Notes: generated from the sequence alone by a model not told the origin. A stretch of 33,326 nucleotides of DNA from Acidobacteriota bacterium (GCA_021781795.1 JAJXWA010000025.1:1-33326); one strand, 5' to 3'; numbered from the stretch's first letter, positions 8,108 through 16,132 are shown. Program-made: numbers and translations.

Positions 8108-9490
8108 TTAGTTGCGGTAACCGGCCACCTGGATCATCCGGATGTCGGTCAGCAAAACCGGCTTTGGCGACGGGACTTCCTCGCCGGATTTCAGCTTGTC
8201 GAGGTAATTCGCCCACTCTTGCATCATCAAGCGCCTCTCAGGCAGAAAGCTGGCGCGGTTGTACGCCCGTCCATTCGAATCGATCACCTGATGCCCAAGC
8301 TCGTGTTCGATATATTCCGACTCGATGTGGAGACGCTCCCTCAAGATGGTCCGTGCGGTCGCTCGGAAGCCATGTCCGCACATCTGCTCCTTTGGGATTC
8401 CGACGCGGCGTAGTGCAGCGAGAACAGCGTTCTCACTCATGGGGCGCTCGTTCGTGCGGAGGCTTGGAAAGACGTATCTACCGTTTCCGCTGAAGCGGTG
8501 TAACGTACGCAGGATCTCAACCACCTGGGTCGGAAGCGGAATGATCAAGTGATCATCGGCATCCTGGTGGACGTCCCGTTCCTCGTTCCTTTTTGAGAGC
8601 TCCATGCACCATTTAGCGTTCGTCAGGTCGATGTCAGCCCATCGCGCGGTGCGCAATTCGAATGGGCGGACGAACAGAATTGGGGCGATCTTCAGCGCGC
8701 ACTGCACCGGGAAAGTGCCCTTCTAACCATCGATTGTTCGAAGAACTGCAGCGAGGTCCTCTGGCTTCGTCACGGCGGCGAAATCTTGCTGCCTCGGCTT
8801 GGAGATCGAACCCCGCAGATCGCGGCATGGGTCGCTTGTGCAGCGGCCCGTGGAAATAGCGTGACGAAATACGTCGCTGCAGCTTCCTAGAGTGCGACGA
8901 GCCGTATCAACAGCTCCGCGCTCTTCGATTCGCAGAATTACCGCCAATATTTCTGGAGGGGTGATCTCACGGATTGGACGCTTCCCGATCCAGGGAAATA
9001 CGTCATTCTCGAACCTCGCATGCACTCGTTTGCTGTGACTAGCAGACTTGGGGTCAATAAACTTGCTCATCCACTCCTTGGCGATGGCCTCAAATCAGTC
9101 TTCAGCTTGCCCGGTCTTCACGTCCTTCGCGAGCCGCCGAAGCGAACTCGGGTTTACGCCCTTGGCGATTAACGCAAGATATCTATCGCGCTCCTCCCGT
9201 GCTTTGGCAAGCGAAACCTTCGGATACTTGCCCAGCGAAATTAAGGTTTCATTTGGAAATTTGAATCGGAGCCGCCAAATCTTCGAGCCATTGCGGAAGA
9301 TCTCGATGTACAGGTTGTCAGCGTCATAAAGCTTGTACGATTTGGGCGGCTCTCCTGATTTCGTCTTGTACGCCTTCGGTGACTCGGGCTTCTTGGTCTT
9401 GCCTTCTTTACTGATTGCCTCGCCTTTGGTGCGAACAGGTGGCCTTCGATCAGGCCGTGCGTTCTTGATCTGGACTGCCGTCAGCGGCAT
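8108..9490 (-). pseudogene. P4-type tyrosine recombinase (phage/island integrase), two in-frame stops
   Basis: One continuous reading frame of 460 codons encodes a P4-like integrase but is cut by TGA at 9095-9097 and TAG at 8723-8725. No frameshift is needed: reading through gives GQAED-stop-FEAIAKEWMSKF and VLRTIDG-stop-KGTFPVQCALKI, both at well-conserved spots. The N-terminal DUF4102-like arm-binding region starts MPLTAVQIKNARP and carries an extra lysine/proline-rich insert of about 30 residues. The core-binding region spans the middle. The catalytic part has RPFELRTARW (Arg), CGHGFRATART (His-x-x-Arg), ELGHQ (His) and AYNRA (Tyr). The gene reads away from the 3' end of tRNA-Phe, as expected for an integrated element. 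As written it would not give an active recombinase unless both stops are suppressed. Confidence 0.9.
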
Positions 9491-9529
9491 TGGGGTATGT
9501 CTTTCTCGGATCCTGAAATATACCCCAAT
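9489..9529. repeat. Perfect 10-bp inverted repeat at the integrase start codon
   Basis: ATTGGGGTAT at 9489-9498 and its complement ATACCCCAAT at 9520-9529 are separated by 21 bases. The left arm overlaps the integrase ATG (9488-9490). The position suits an operator for autoregulation or an arm-type site bound by the integrase or an excisionase; it could also fold in the leader RNA and hide the start. Confidence 0.5.
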
Positions 9530-9640
9530 TGCTGTTGGGATGGGGTGGTTCCGAGTGGCACCGGGTGGCACTTTGGTTTGCCGAAAACAAAGGATTTAAG
9601 GAGGATTGGGTGCTGGGTGGAACGCGCTGAAACGAAGGAA

Positions 9641-9715
9641 TGGTGGCCAGGGACGGGATTGAACCGCCGACGCCGGCCTTTTCAGGGCCGCGCTCTACCA
9701 CTGAGCTACCTGGCC
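9641..9715 (-). tRNA. tRNA-Phe (anticodon GAA)
   Basis: The minus strand folds as a full cloverleaf. The acceptor stem is GGCCAGG with CCTGGCC, the D arm GCTC-AGTGGTA-GAGC, the anticodon stem CGGCC/GGCCG with loop CTGAAAA (anticodon GAA), and the T arm GGCGG-TTCAATC-CCGTC. Discriminator A and an encoded CCA end follow at 9641-9643. The 3' end faces the integrase, so this gene is the likely attachment site. No second copy of its 3' end was found by eye elsewhere in the window. Confidence 0.96.
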
Positions 9716-9813
9716 TCAGTGAAGACTTCTTGTTGCACTTGGCTGCGCGGATTCCGGCGGGGCCGGAGAAGGGTGGGACGGGTCCACGAACAGTGCGCTG
9801 CAACAGCTCAACC

Positions 9814-9843
9814 AGTATAGCAATTCCAACGCAGGTGAGCCAA
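9814..9843 (-). promoter_or_regulatory. Candidate sigma-70 promoter for tRNA-Phe
   Basis: On the minus strand TTGGCT (9838-9843) is followed after 18 bases by TATACT (9814-9819), preceded by TGC as an extended -10. Transcription would start near 9807, about 90 bases before the tRNA 5' end. Confidence 0.4.
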
Positions 9844-9869
9844 ACACAGGAGAACCGCTGAAGAGTGCG

Positions 9870-9898
9870 ATGGTCGGGGCGCGCGACCCGACCATTTT
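9870..9898 (+). terminator. Strong hairpin followed by TTTT, orphan terminator or leader structure
   Basis: ATGGTCGGG (9870-9878) pairs perfectly with CCCGACCAT (9887-9895) around an 8-base loop, and T residues continue to 9898. It looks like an intrinsic terminator on the plus strand, yet no plus-strand gene ends before it. It lies about 40 bases upstream of the adenosine deaminase start, so it may act as an attenuator or insulate that gene from the island side. Confidence 0.4.
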
Positions 9899-9938
9899 GC
9901 GCGGGTGCACGGCGCGTGCACTACACTGGTGAGCAATT

Positions 9939-11537
9939 ATGAGACGACTCCCTGTTTGGTTCTCCTGCCTGGCCCTGGCTGCCGGTGCTTGCGTATCGGC
10001 TGCGGCACAGACCCCGGCGAAGCGCCCAACGATGCAAGAGGGTGGGGCGGCGCGCGCCGCAGTGGCGGAGAGCCGGGCGACACGGGCTTTTCAGGAGGCC
10101 GTGGCGGGCGGACCGCTGACGCTGCGCGCGTTTCTGGACCAGTTCCCGAAGGGTGCGGACCTGCATGTGCACCTGAGCGGCGCGGTGTACGCGGAAACCT
10201 TTATCAAGGATGCGGGTGAGGATGGGCTCTGCGTGGACCCGAAGGCGCTGGATTTTGCCCAGCCGCCGTGCACGGCGCCGCTGGTGGCGGCGAAGGAGCT
10301 GTCGGGTGTGCTGACGCCGGCGGAGCAGGATTTGTATGACGAGCTGGTGGATGCGTTTTCGATGCGGAGCTTTGTGCCGGTGAAGTCGTTCAGCGGGCAC
10401 GACCAGTTCTTCTCGACCTTTGGCCGCTTTCACGGGTTGAGCGACACGCACACAGGCGAGTGGGTGGACGAGGTGGCGAGCCGCGCGGCGGATCAGAACC
10501 AGCAGTACCTGGAGCTGATGGAGACGCCGCCGTTTGGGCGTGCAATTGCACTGGGCCATGCGCATCCGCTGGAGATGGACTTTGCCAAGTATCGCGAGAC
10601 GCTGCTGGCTGCGGAGCTGCGCGATGACGTGGCGGCGGACCTAGCCGATGCGAAGAGCGCGGAGGCGAAGCGCAAAGAGATGGAGCGCTGCGGTACGGCG
10701 GAGGCTGCGCCGGCGTGCGCGGTGACGGTGCGGTATCTCTACCAGGTGCTGCGCGGGAATGCGCCGGAGCAGGTGTTTGCGCAGACGCTGCTGGGATTTG
10801 AAACGGTGAAGGCGGCGATGGAGGCGAAGGACGACACGTGGGTCGGCATCAACTTTGTGATGCCGGAGGATGGGTACGTGTCGATGCGGGACTACACGCT
10901 GCAGATGAAGATGCTGGATTACCTGCACGGCGTGTATCCGGAGGTGCGCATCAGCCTGCATGCGGGGGAGCTGGCGCCGGGACTGGTGCCGCCGGAGGGA
11001 TTGCGCTTTCACATCCGGCAGGCGGTGGAACTAGGTCATGCGGAGCGGATTGGGCACGGCGTGGATGTGATGGAGGAGACGGACGCGCAGGGATTGCTCA
11101 AGGAGATGGCGCAGCGGCATGTGATGGTGGAGATCAACCTGAGCTCGAATGAGGGCATTCTGGGCGTGAAGGGCGAGGAGCATCCGTTTCCTGTGTATCG
11201 CGAGGCGCATGTGCCGGTGGCGCTCTCGACAGATGACGAGGGCGTGAGCCGGATCGACCTGACGCATGAGTACGTGCGGGCGGTCATGGACTATCACCTG
11301 GGTTATGCGGACATCAAGCAGATGGCGCGGACAGGGATCGAGCACAGTTTTCTATCGGGCGACGACTTGTGGGCCGCGGAAGATGTGTACACTGCGGTGG
11401 CTGCGCCGTGCCGTGGACAGGCGCTGGGCGGCGACACGATGAGCCCGGCGTGCAAGACGTTCCTTGACGGAAGCGAGAAGGCAGCGGCGGAGTGGGAGCT
11501 GGAGCGGCGATTCCGTGCCTTCGAGGCGAAGTTCTGA
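9939..11537 (+). CDS. Exported adenosine deaminase family protein
   Basis: A 532-residue metal-dependent amidohydrolase of the adenosine/AMP deaminase superfamily with a clear signal peptide (1-24, ending AAAQ). The reaction would be hydrolytic deamination of adenosine or a related purine nucleoside outside the cytoplasm. Zinc-site motifs are all present: HVH at 76-78 within GADLHVHLSG, His341 with the catalytic Glu in SLHAGE, His373 in RIGHG, and Asp432-Asp433 in STDDEG. An insertion rich in charged residues (about 195-265) makes it longer than cytosolic adenosine deaminase (about 330-350 residues). ATG 9939 has GGTGAG about 6 bases upstream. It is monocistronic, with a gap of almost 100 bases to the next frame. 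Exact substrate is uncertain. Confidence 0.85.
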   Translation: MRRLPVWFSCLALAAGACVSAAAQTPAKRPTMQEGGAARAAVAESRATRAFQEAVAGGPLTLRAFLDQFPKGADLHVHLSGAVYAETFIKDAGEDGLCVDPKALDFAQPPCTAPLVAAKELSGVLTPAEQDLYDELVDAFSMRSFVPVKSFSGHDQFFSTFGRFHGLSDTHTGEWVDEVASRAADQNQQYLELMETPPFGRAIALGHAHPLEMDFAKYRETLLAAELRDDVAADLADAKSAEAKRKEMERCGTAEAAPACAVTVRYLYQVLRGNAPEQVFAQTLLGFETVKAAMEAKDDTWVGINFVMPEDGYVSMRDYTLQMKMLDYLHGVYPEVRISLHAGELAPGLVPPEGLRFHIRQAVELGHAERIGHGVDVMEETDAQGLLKEMAQRHVMVEINLSSNEGILGVKGEEHPFPVYREAHVPVALSTDDEGVSRIDLTHEYVRAVMDYHLGYADIKQMARTGIEHSFLSGDDLWAAEDVYTAVAAPCRGQALGGDTMSPACKTFLDGSEKAAAEWELERRFRAFEAKF

Positions 11538-11634
11538 GGCGGCAGCTGGGAACCGGCACGGGGCGGGCTGCGTAGTTCCGGATACAGCTGGACGAGGGCC
11601 GCGTGCTGTGCGAACGCGGTGAGGTGCTGCGCAT

Positions 11635-11826
11635 ATGGTGAAGTTCCTCCTATTCTGCATTCTTCTGGTGTTGTGCTGGCCGCTGGCGCTGGTGGCGCTG
11701 GTGGCGTATCCGTTTGTATGGCTGCTGCTGCTACCCTTCCGCGTGGTGGGCATTGCGGTGGGCGGCGTGCTGGCGCTGATAAGTGCACTGTTTATGCTGC
11801 CGGTGCGGGTGCTGCGGACGATCTAA
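11635..11826 (+). CDS. Small hydrophobic membrane protein, unknown function
   Basis: A 63-residue protein that is almost entirely hydrophobic: two membrane helices (about 4-32 and 36-57) separated by a proline and arginine (LLPFRVVG), and a basic end (PVRVLRTI). ATG 11635 is preceded by GAGGTG about 10 bases upstream. Codon use resembles neighbouring genes, supporting a real gene. It could be co-transcribed with the deaminase gene 98 bases upstream. I recognise no family. Confidence 0.5.
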   Translation: MVKFLLFCILLVLCWPLALVALVAYPFVWLLLLPFRVVGIAVGGVLALISALFMLPVRVLRTI

Positions 11827-12414
11827 GCGAGCGACGCGCAATCCCGGTCAAAACCTGAAAAAGCGAAGAAGGAACAAAAGTCAGTCGGGCTTTTTGTGCA
11901 CGCTTTTTGTAGAAAACTGCAAATAAACTTAGGGGGTATTTGTTTTTCCCTCCGTAAGCCTTTTGTTTGCAATGGACCGGTGTGGACGCAACAAAGAAAG
12001 CGAAGAAACGACGTAGGATGGGGGGGGGTATTTTCGGACTCCGCGCCGCGAGCATGGCTGGGCCGAAGGACTGGCGGGTGATTGGGTAGGTGGATGGCAT
12101 GGCGCGGGTCTCCTGAAAAGCAAAATGCCCGAGACGCGGGCCGGTGGGCCGGATCTCAGGCTGATGTTTCTAGTATGTGCGTTTGCGGGAAATAACCTGC
12201 AAAACGGCGTGACTATTTTGCTGAATAGAATGAGCAGTTCAGAAGATATTTTGCGTGGAGGGGCTTGAAGGGAGCCTCCAGCCTCAAGCTCCTAGCTTCT
12301 AGCTGATTTGTGGCGGGTTGGGGTTGGTCGCTTCCCAGGTCTCAGAATCGAGACCAGGGGCACCCGGTTTTATGATGCGAAGCCACTTCGCTCTTTGGAA
12401 TTTGCGTCGTACTT
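11827..12414. other. Gene-free region with G9 tract and repeated GGGGGTATTT
   Basis: No credible gene is seen in these 588 bases. The sequence is unusual for this genome: T- and A-rich blocks (11880-11960), GGGGGTATTT at 11932-11941 and again at 12024-12033 as part of a run of nine G (12020-12028), and a block at 12180-12255 with GCAAAA (12199-12204) and TTTTGC (12216-12221) as a short inverted repeat. CTAGCTT/CTAGCTG near 12292-12304 is a small tandem repeat. It may hold a dispersed intergenic repeat or a small RNA; nothing proves either. Confidence 0.35.
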
Positions 12415-12879
12415 CTACTCTTCGTGGACGAGCTTCTGGCCGGCGGGGCCGACCTGGATCTCGCTGTGTTTGGCTCCGGTGGCGACTTGCGCCTCATAGG
12501 CGACGAGTGCTCCGTGCTTCATGATGGACTCGACTTTGGTGATGGAGCCCTTGCCGGCTTTGGCAAGGAGCGCGGTCTGGACCGAGGTGGGAAGCTGGTC
12601 GAGCGCGACCTGCTCTTCGACTTCAAGGAGGTCGCCGTCGGGGGCGATGGTGACGTCTTTGGAGTGGCCCTGGAAGGTCATCTCGACTTCATACTCGAGC
12701 TTGCCGTCTTCGCGATCCTGCGAGTAGCCGTGGATGGTGGCTCCGGCGCTCTGGGCTTCGGCGGTTTTCTGGACGGCAGCCGGGAGCTGGTTCCGGGCAA
12801 TCTTCTTCTCCGCGGCGAAGACGGGGGCGGTGGCGAGCAAAGCGAGGATGAGCAGTTTGGATAAGCGGGAGGAACGCAT
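12415..12879 (-). CDS. Exported PepSY-like domain protein
   Basis: A 154-residue protein with a signal peptide (1-22, ending PVFAA) and two repeated units. Each begins with a LP-x-x-V-Q-x-x helix (NQLPAAVQKTAEAQ and DQLPTSVQTALLAKAG) followed by a beta region (YEVEMTFQGHSKDVTIAPDG and YEAQVATGAKHSEIQVGPAG). This is the pattern of the PepSY-like, BLIP-fold family of small periplasmic proteins, whose function is mostly unknown; some sense or inhibit proteases. The start is well supported by GGAGAA 7 bases upstream. It stands alone on the minus strand, diverging from the SDR gene. Confidence 0.75.
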   Translation of the reverse strand: MRSSRLSKLLILALLATAPVFAAEKKIARNQLPAAVQKTAEAQSAGATIHGYSQDREDGKLEYEVEMTFQGHSKDVTIAPDGDLLEVEEQVALDQLPTSVQTALLAKAGKGSITKVESIMKHGALVAYEAQVATGAKHSEIQVGPAGQKLVHEE

Positions 12880-13116
12880 ACGAAATTCTCCTTTTGCGTG
12901 GCGGTGAATGGGCCATGCAGAGGTAGCATGCGCCGGTGGGGCTTAAGGGGATGTGAATGGCAGAGTGCATTTCCACCCAAGGCGTTGGCGGGCACGCTGC
13001 TGAACCTTCCCGCCCAAGCAGAGCGTGGACGGGGGCACCGGTGCGTGTCTTGTGTCGGCTGAGGATACCGAAACGTGCGACTCGACACAGGATGGGGGAT
13101 GGATTAGTTTGGGCCT

Positions 13117-13929
13117 ATGACGGGAGTTTCGCTGCGGTTGGACGGGAAGGTGGCGCTGATTACGGGCGGGTCGCGCGGGATTGGCGCGGAAGCGGTGCGT
13201 CTGTTTGTGGAGGCGGGGGCGCGGGTGGTCTTCAGCTACCGGCAGGCGCGGGAGCAGGCGCGCGAGCTGATGGCGGAGTGCGGCGGGCCGGCGCGCTGCG
13301 TGGCGGTGGAGCAGGAGCTGAGCAGCCTGGCCGATGGGCGGGCGCTGGTGGGAGCGGCGGTGAAGGCCTTTGGACGGCTGGACGCGCTGGTGGCCAATCA
13401 CGGGATCTGGCCGCCGGAGGAGATGCCGGTTGAGCTGATGACCGACGAGCAGTGGCGGCGGACGCTGGGGGTGAATCTGGACTCAGTGTTTGGGCTGGTG
13501 CAGGCGGCGGTGACGCAGATGGAGCTGCAGGGGCCGCCGGCGACGGAGACTTCGTCGAGTATGGATGGGCTGCGGGGGCATCTTGTGTTGATCAGCTCAA
13601 CGGCGGGGCAGCGGGGCGAGGCGAACCATGCGGATTATGCCGTGACGAAGGGCGCACTGATCAGTCTGACGAAGAGCCTGTCGAGCGAGCTGGCGCCCAG
13701 GGGGATTCGCGTGAACTGCGTGGCGCCGGGCTGGGTGGCGACGGAGATGAGCGCGGCGGCGCTGGACGATCCGGAGCTGGGACCGCGGATTCGGGAAGGG
13801 ATTCCAGTGGGACGGGCGGCGACGGCGCGGGAGATTGCGGGTCCGGTGCTGTTTCTGTGTACGCCGCTGGCGGGGTTTATCAGCGGAGAAGTGCTGAACG
13901 TGAACGGCGGCGCGGTGCTGGTGGGATAA
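13117..13929 (+). CDS. SDR family NAD(P)-dependent oxidoreductase (FabG-like)
   Basis: A 270-residue classical short-chain dehydrogenase/reductase. The Rossmann nucleotide motif is TGGSRGIG (about 17-24), followed by ANHG (about 92-95), the catalytic Ser in LISSTAG and the YxxxK pair in DYAVTKGAL, then RVNCVAPGWVATEM and a C-terminal GEVLNVNGGA. The family reduces carbonyls with NAD(P)H; FabG itself acts on 3-oxoacyl-ACP, but substrates vary widely and cannot be read from sequence. The extra stretch before the catalytic Ser (ELQGPPATETSSSMDG) is longer than in FabG. No strong ribosome site precedes ATG 13117. The next gene follows after 12 bases, so the two probably form an operon. Confidence 0.88.
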   Translation: MTGVSLRLDGKVALITGGSRGIGAEAVRLFVEAGARVVFSYRQAREQARELMAECGGPARCVAVEQELSSLADGRALVGAAVKAFGRLDALVANHGIWPPEEMPVELMTDEQWRRTLGVNLDSVFGLVQAAVTQMELQGPPATETSSSMDGLRGHLVLISSTAGQRGEANHADYAVTKGALISLTKSLSSELAPRGIRVNCVAPGWVATEMSAAALDDPELGPRIREGIPVGRAATAREIAGPVLFLCTPLAGFISGEVLNVNGGAVLVG

Positions 13930-13941
13930 AAAAGGATACGG

Positions 13942-14757
13942 ATGACAAGCAGACAGCGGCGGTGGATGAGCAGAGTGGGATGCGCGGCGCTGGCGGCGCT
14001 GCTGGCTGTGCCGGTGAAGATGCGAACGGAGCCGGCCGATGATGCGGGAGCCGCGAACGCGCAGAAGGCGCACGATGTGCTGTTTGCCATGGTGAACGCG
14101 CTGGGCGGGCCGCTGTGGCTGAACGTGAACAACGAGATGCGGCAGGGGCACATTGCGGCGTTCTTTCAAGGACAGCCGGACATGGGCACGACGGAGTTCT
14201 GGGATTTTCACCAGTGGCCGGATCACGACCGGATCGAGTACACGAAGCACCGCGACGTGCTGCAGTTTTATGTGGGCCGCGAGGCGTGGGAGGTGACGTA
14301 TCGCGGCAAGAAGGCGCTGCCGAAGGACCAGGCGGATGAGTTTCTGCGGCGGCGGGACCACTCGATTGAGACGGCGGTGAAGGTGTGGCTCAAAGACCCG
14401 AAGACGATTCTGGTGTATGAGGGGCAGCGGGTGCAGTATCGGCACCTGGTGGACCAAATTACGCTGATTTCTGCGTCGAATGATTCAGTGACGATCCAGA
14501 CGGACGCGATGACGCATCTGCCGGTGCAGCGGACCTTTCAGTGGCGCGACCCTGTCTACAAGGATAAGAACACGGACGCGGAGGAGTACGAGGACTACCA
14601 CACGGTGGAGGGGTTGCCGACGGCGTTCAGCATCACGCGCTACAAGAACGGCGAAGAGGAGCGGCAGTACTACACAGACAAGGTGGAGTATAACCGCGAT
14701 CTACCGGCGGACTTCTGGGATGTGGATACGTGGGCGCGGAAGATCAAGAGACATTAG
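13942..14757 (+). CDS. Exported protein with LolA-like appearance, function unknown
   Basis: A 271-residue protein with a basic start and hydrophobic segment (CAALAALLAVPV), likely a signal peptide. The body alternates beta strands typical of LolA/outer-membrane lipoprotein-sorting-like domains: EMRQGHIAAFFQG, DRIEYTKHRDVLQFYVG, WEVTYRGKKALP, DSVTIQTDAMTHLPVQRTFQ and a YHTVEGLPTAFSITRYKNGE strand pair. Such domains bind lipid or act in envelope trafficking, but this one is not LolA itself (too long, different ends). AGGA precedes ATG 13942 at a good distance, and the gene sits 12 bases after the SDR gene. The fold call is an impression from strand patterns. Confidence 0.6.
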   Translation: MTSRQRRWMSRVGCAALAALLAVPVKMRTEPADDAGAANAQKAHDVLFAMVNALGGPLWLNVNNEMRQGHIAAFFQGQPDMGTTEFWDFHQWPDHDRIEYTKHRDVLQFYVGREAWEVTYRGKKALPKDQADEFLRRRDHSIETAVKVWLKDPKTILVYEGQRVQYRHLVDQITLISASNDSVTIQTDAMTHLPVQRTFQWRDPVYKDKNTDAEEYEDYHTVEGLPTAFSITRYKNGEEERQYYTDKVEYNRDLPADFWDVDTWARKIKRH

Positions 14758-14774
14758 AGAGATTGCGGCTCCGA

Positions 14775-14780
14775 TATAAT
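14775..14780 (+). promoter_or_regulatory. Candidate -10 box for the fabZ-lpxA operon
   Basis: A perfect TATAAT at 14775-14780 lies 48 bases before the fabZ ATG in otherwise GC-rich sequence. No good -35 hexamer is seen at 16-18 bases upstream (ACATTA or TTAGAG at poor spacing), so the promoter may depend on an activator or be weak. Confidence 0.4.
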
Positions 14781-14828
14781 CGCTGACGAGCGTGCGGCGC
14801 AAGGCCGCATGCCGCTTGGAGCCAGAGC

Positions 14829-15296
14829 ATGACGTTTGACATCCAGGAGATCCTGGAGTTTCTTCCTCACCGCTACCCGTTTTTGCTGATCGACCGGATT
14901 GTGGAGTTTGAGCGCGCGAAGCGCACGGTGGCGATCAAAAATGTGACGATCAACGAGCCATACTTCCAGGGGCACTTTCCGGGGCATCCGATTATGCCGG
15001 GCGTGCTGGTAGTGGAGGCGATGGCGCAGGCAGGCGCGGTGCTGATGCTGGCCGAGATTCCAGACCGGCACACGAAGCTGGCGGTGTTTACGGGGATCGA
15101 CAACGCGAAGTTCCGGCGGCAGGTGGTGCCGGGCGACCAGTTGCGGATTGAGGTGGACGTGCTGAGCTTTCGCACGCGCGCGGGGCGCATGGCGGGCAAG
15201 GCATTCATCGACGGCAAGGTGGCGTGCGAGGCGACGCTGACGTGCATGATTGTGCCGCGAGCCGCGGAGACTGCGCCGGGCGGAGCGGGCGAGTGA
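14829..15296 (+). CDS. fabZ: 3-hydroxyacyl-[acyl-carrier-protein] dehydratase FabZ
   Basis: A 155-residue hot-dog fold dehydratase acting on 3-hydroxyacyl-ACP in cytosolic fatty acid elongation. It competes with LpxA for the same 3-hydroxyacyl-ACP pool. The signature region reads LPHRYPFLLIDRI, then YFQGHFPGHPIMPGVLVVEA with the active-site His in GHFPGHP and the Glu in VEAMAQ. Length and spacing are standard, with a short alanine/glycine tail. TTGGAG lies about 8 bases before ATG. The stop overlaps the lpxA GTG start by 4 bases (GTGA), so the two are translationally coupled, a common arrangement in Gram-negative lipid A operons. Confidence 0.96.
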   Translation: MTFDIQEILEFLPHRYPFLLIDRIVEFERAKRTVAIKNVTINEPYFQGHFPGHPIMPGVLVVEAMAQAGAVLMLAEIPDRHTKLAVFTGIDNAKFRRQVVPGDQLRIEVDVLSFRTRAGRMAGKAFIDGKVACEATLTCMIVPRAAETAPGGAGE

Positions 15297-16063
15297 GCAT
15301 TCATCCGAGCGCGATGGTGGCGGCGGGGGCGGTGGTGCCGGCGTCGTGCACGGTGGGGCCGTTCTGCACGATTGGGCCGGAGGTGGTGCTGGGCGAAGAG
15401 TGCCGGCTGATTTCGCACGTGGTGCTGGACGGGCGGACGCGGCTGGGCGCGCGGAATGTGGTCTATCCGTTTGCGTCGATTGGCGTGGCGCCGCAGGACC
15501 TGAAGTACAAGGGCGAGCCGACCGAGACGGTGCTGGGCGACGACAACACGATTCGCGAGAGCGTGACGATCAGCCGGGGCACGGTGGGCGGCGGCGGCGT
15601 GACGAAGTTGGGCTCACATAACCTGCTGATGACGTGCGTGCATATCGGACATGACAGCATCGTGGGGAGCCACTGCATTCTGGCGAACGCGGCGACGCTG
15701 GCGGGGCATGTGACGATTGAGGACTACGTGACGCTGGGCGCATTTTGCCCGGTGCACCAGCACTGCGTGGTGGGCGCGCATGCGTTCATCGGCGGGGGCA
15801 CGATTGTGACGCAGGATGTGCTGCCGTTTTCACTGACCTCGGCCAAGCGCGAGAACCGGGCCTTTGGGATTAACAAGATTGGATTGCAGCGGAAGGGTTT
15901 TTCGGCGGAGCGGCTGCAGACGCTGCAGAAGGCGTACCGGTATCTGCTGGCGGCGAAGATGAACACGACGCAGGCGCTCGAAAAGATGCGCGAGTTGGAA
16001 GGCGAAGACGTGGCGCTGCTGGCGGCGTTCATTGAGCGGAGCCAGCGCGGTGTGATTAAGTAG
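15293..16063 (+). CDS. lpxA: UDP-N-acetylglucosamine O-acyltransferase LpxA
   Basis: A 256-residue cytosolic enzyme that transfers 3-hydroxyacyl from ACP to the 3-OH of UDP-GlcNAc, the first step of lipid A synthesis. The N-terminal two thirds is a left-handed beta helix of hexapeptide repeats (IHPSAMVAAGAVVP, CTIGPEVVLG and so on). His120 in VHIGHDSIVG corresponds to the catalytic His125 of E. coli, followed by CILANAATLAGHV. The C-terminal helical domain starts near AFGINKIGLQRKGFS. The start is GTG at 15293 within the fabZ stop; a longer upstream frame from 15224 is inside fabZ and unlikely. The family is usually about 260 residues. Confidence 0.96.
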   Translation: MSIHPSAMVAAGAVVPASCTVGPFCTIGPEVVLGEECRLISHVVLDGRTRLGARNVVYPFASIGVAPQDLKYKGEPTETVLGDDNTIRESVTISRGTVGGGGVTKLGSHNLLMTCVHIGHDSIVGSHCILANAATLAGHVTIEDYVTLGAFCPVHQHCVVGAHAFIGGGTIVTQDVLPFSLTSAKRENRAFGINKIGLQRKGFSAERLQTLQKAYRYLLAAKMNTTQALEKMRELEGEDVALLAAFIERSQRGVIK

Positions 16064-16132
16064 GCGCTCTGCACTTTTGCGATTCAAGCTGCATCATCGA
16101 TTCGGCAGAATTGCTGCATAAGAAGGATTCCT

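Noticed and set aside
6810..9640. Second attachment site (copy of the tRNA-Phe 3' end)
   Set aside because: I looked for repeats of the tRNA 3' end to the left of the integrase and found none by eye; the far end is probably outside the window or lost.
13597..14457. 286-residue minus-strand frame opposite the SDR and LolA-like genes
   Set aside because: Arg/His/Pro-rich composition typical of antisense frames in GC-rich DNA; the plus-strand genes carry real motifs.
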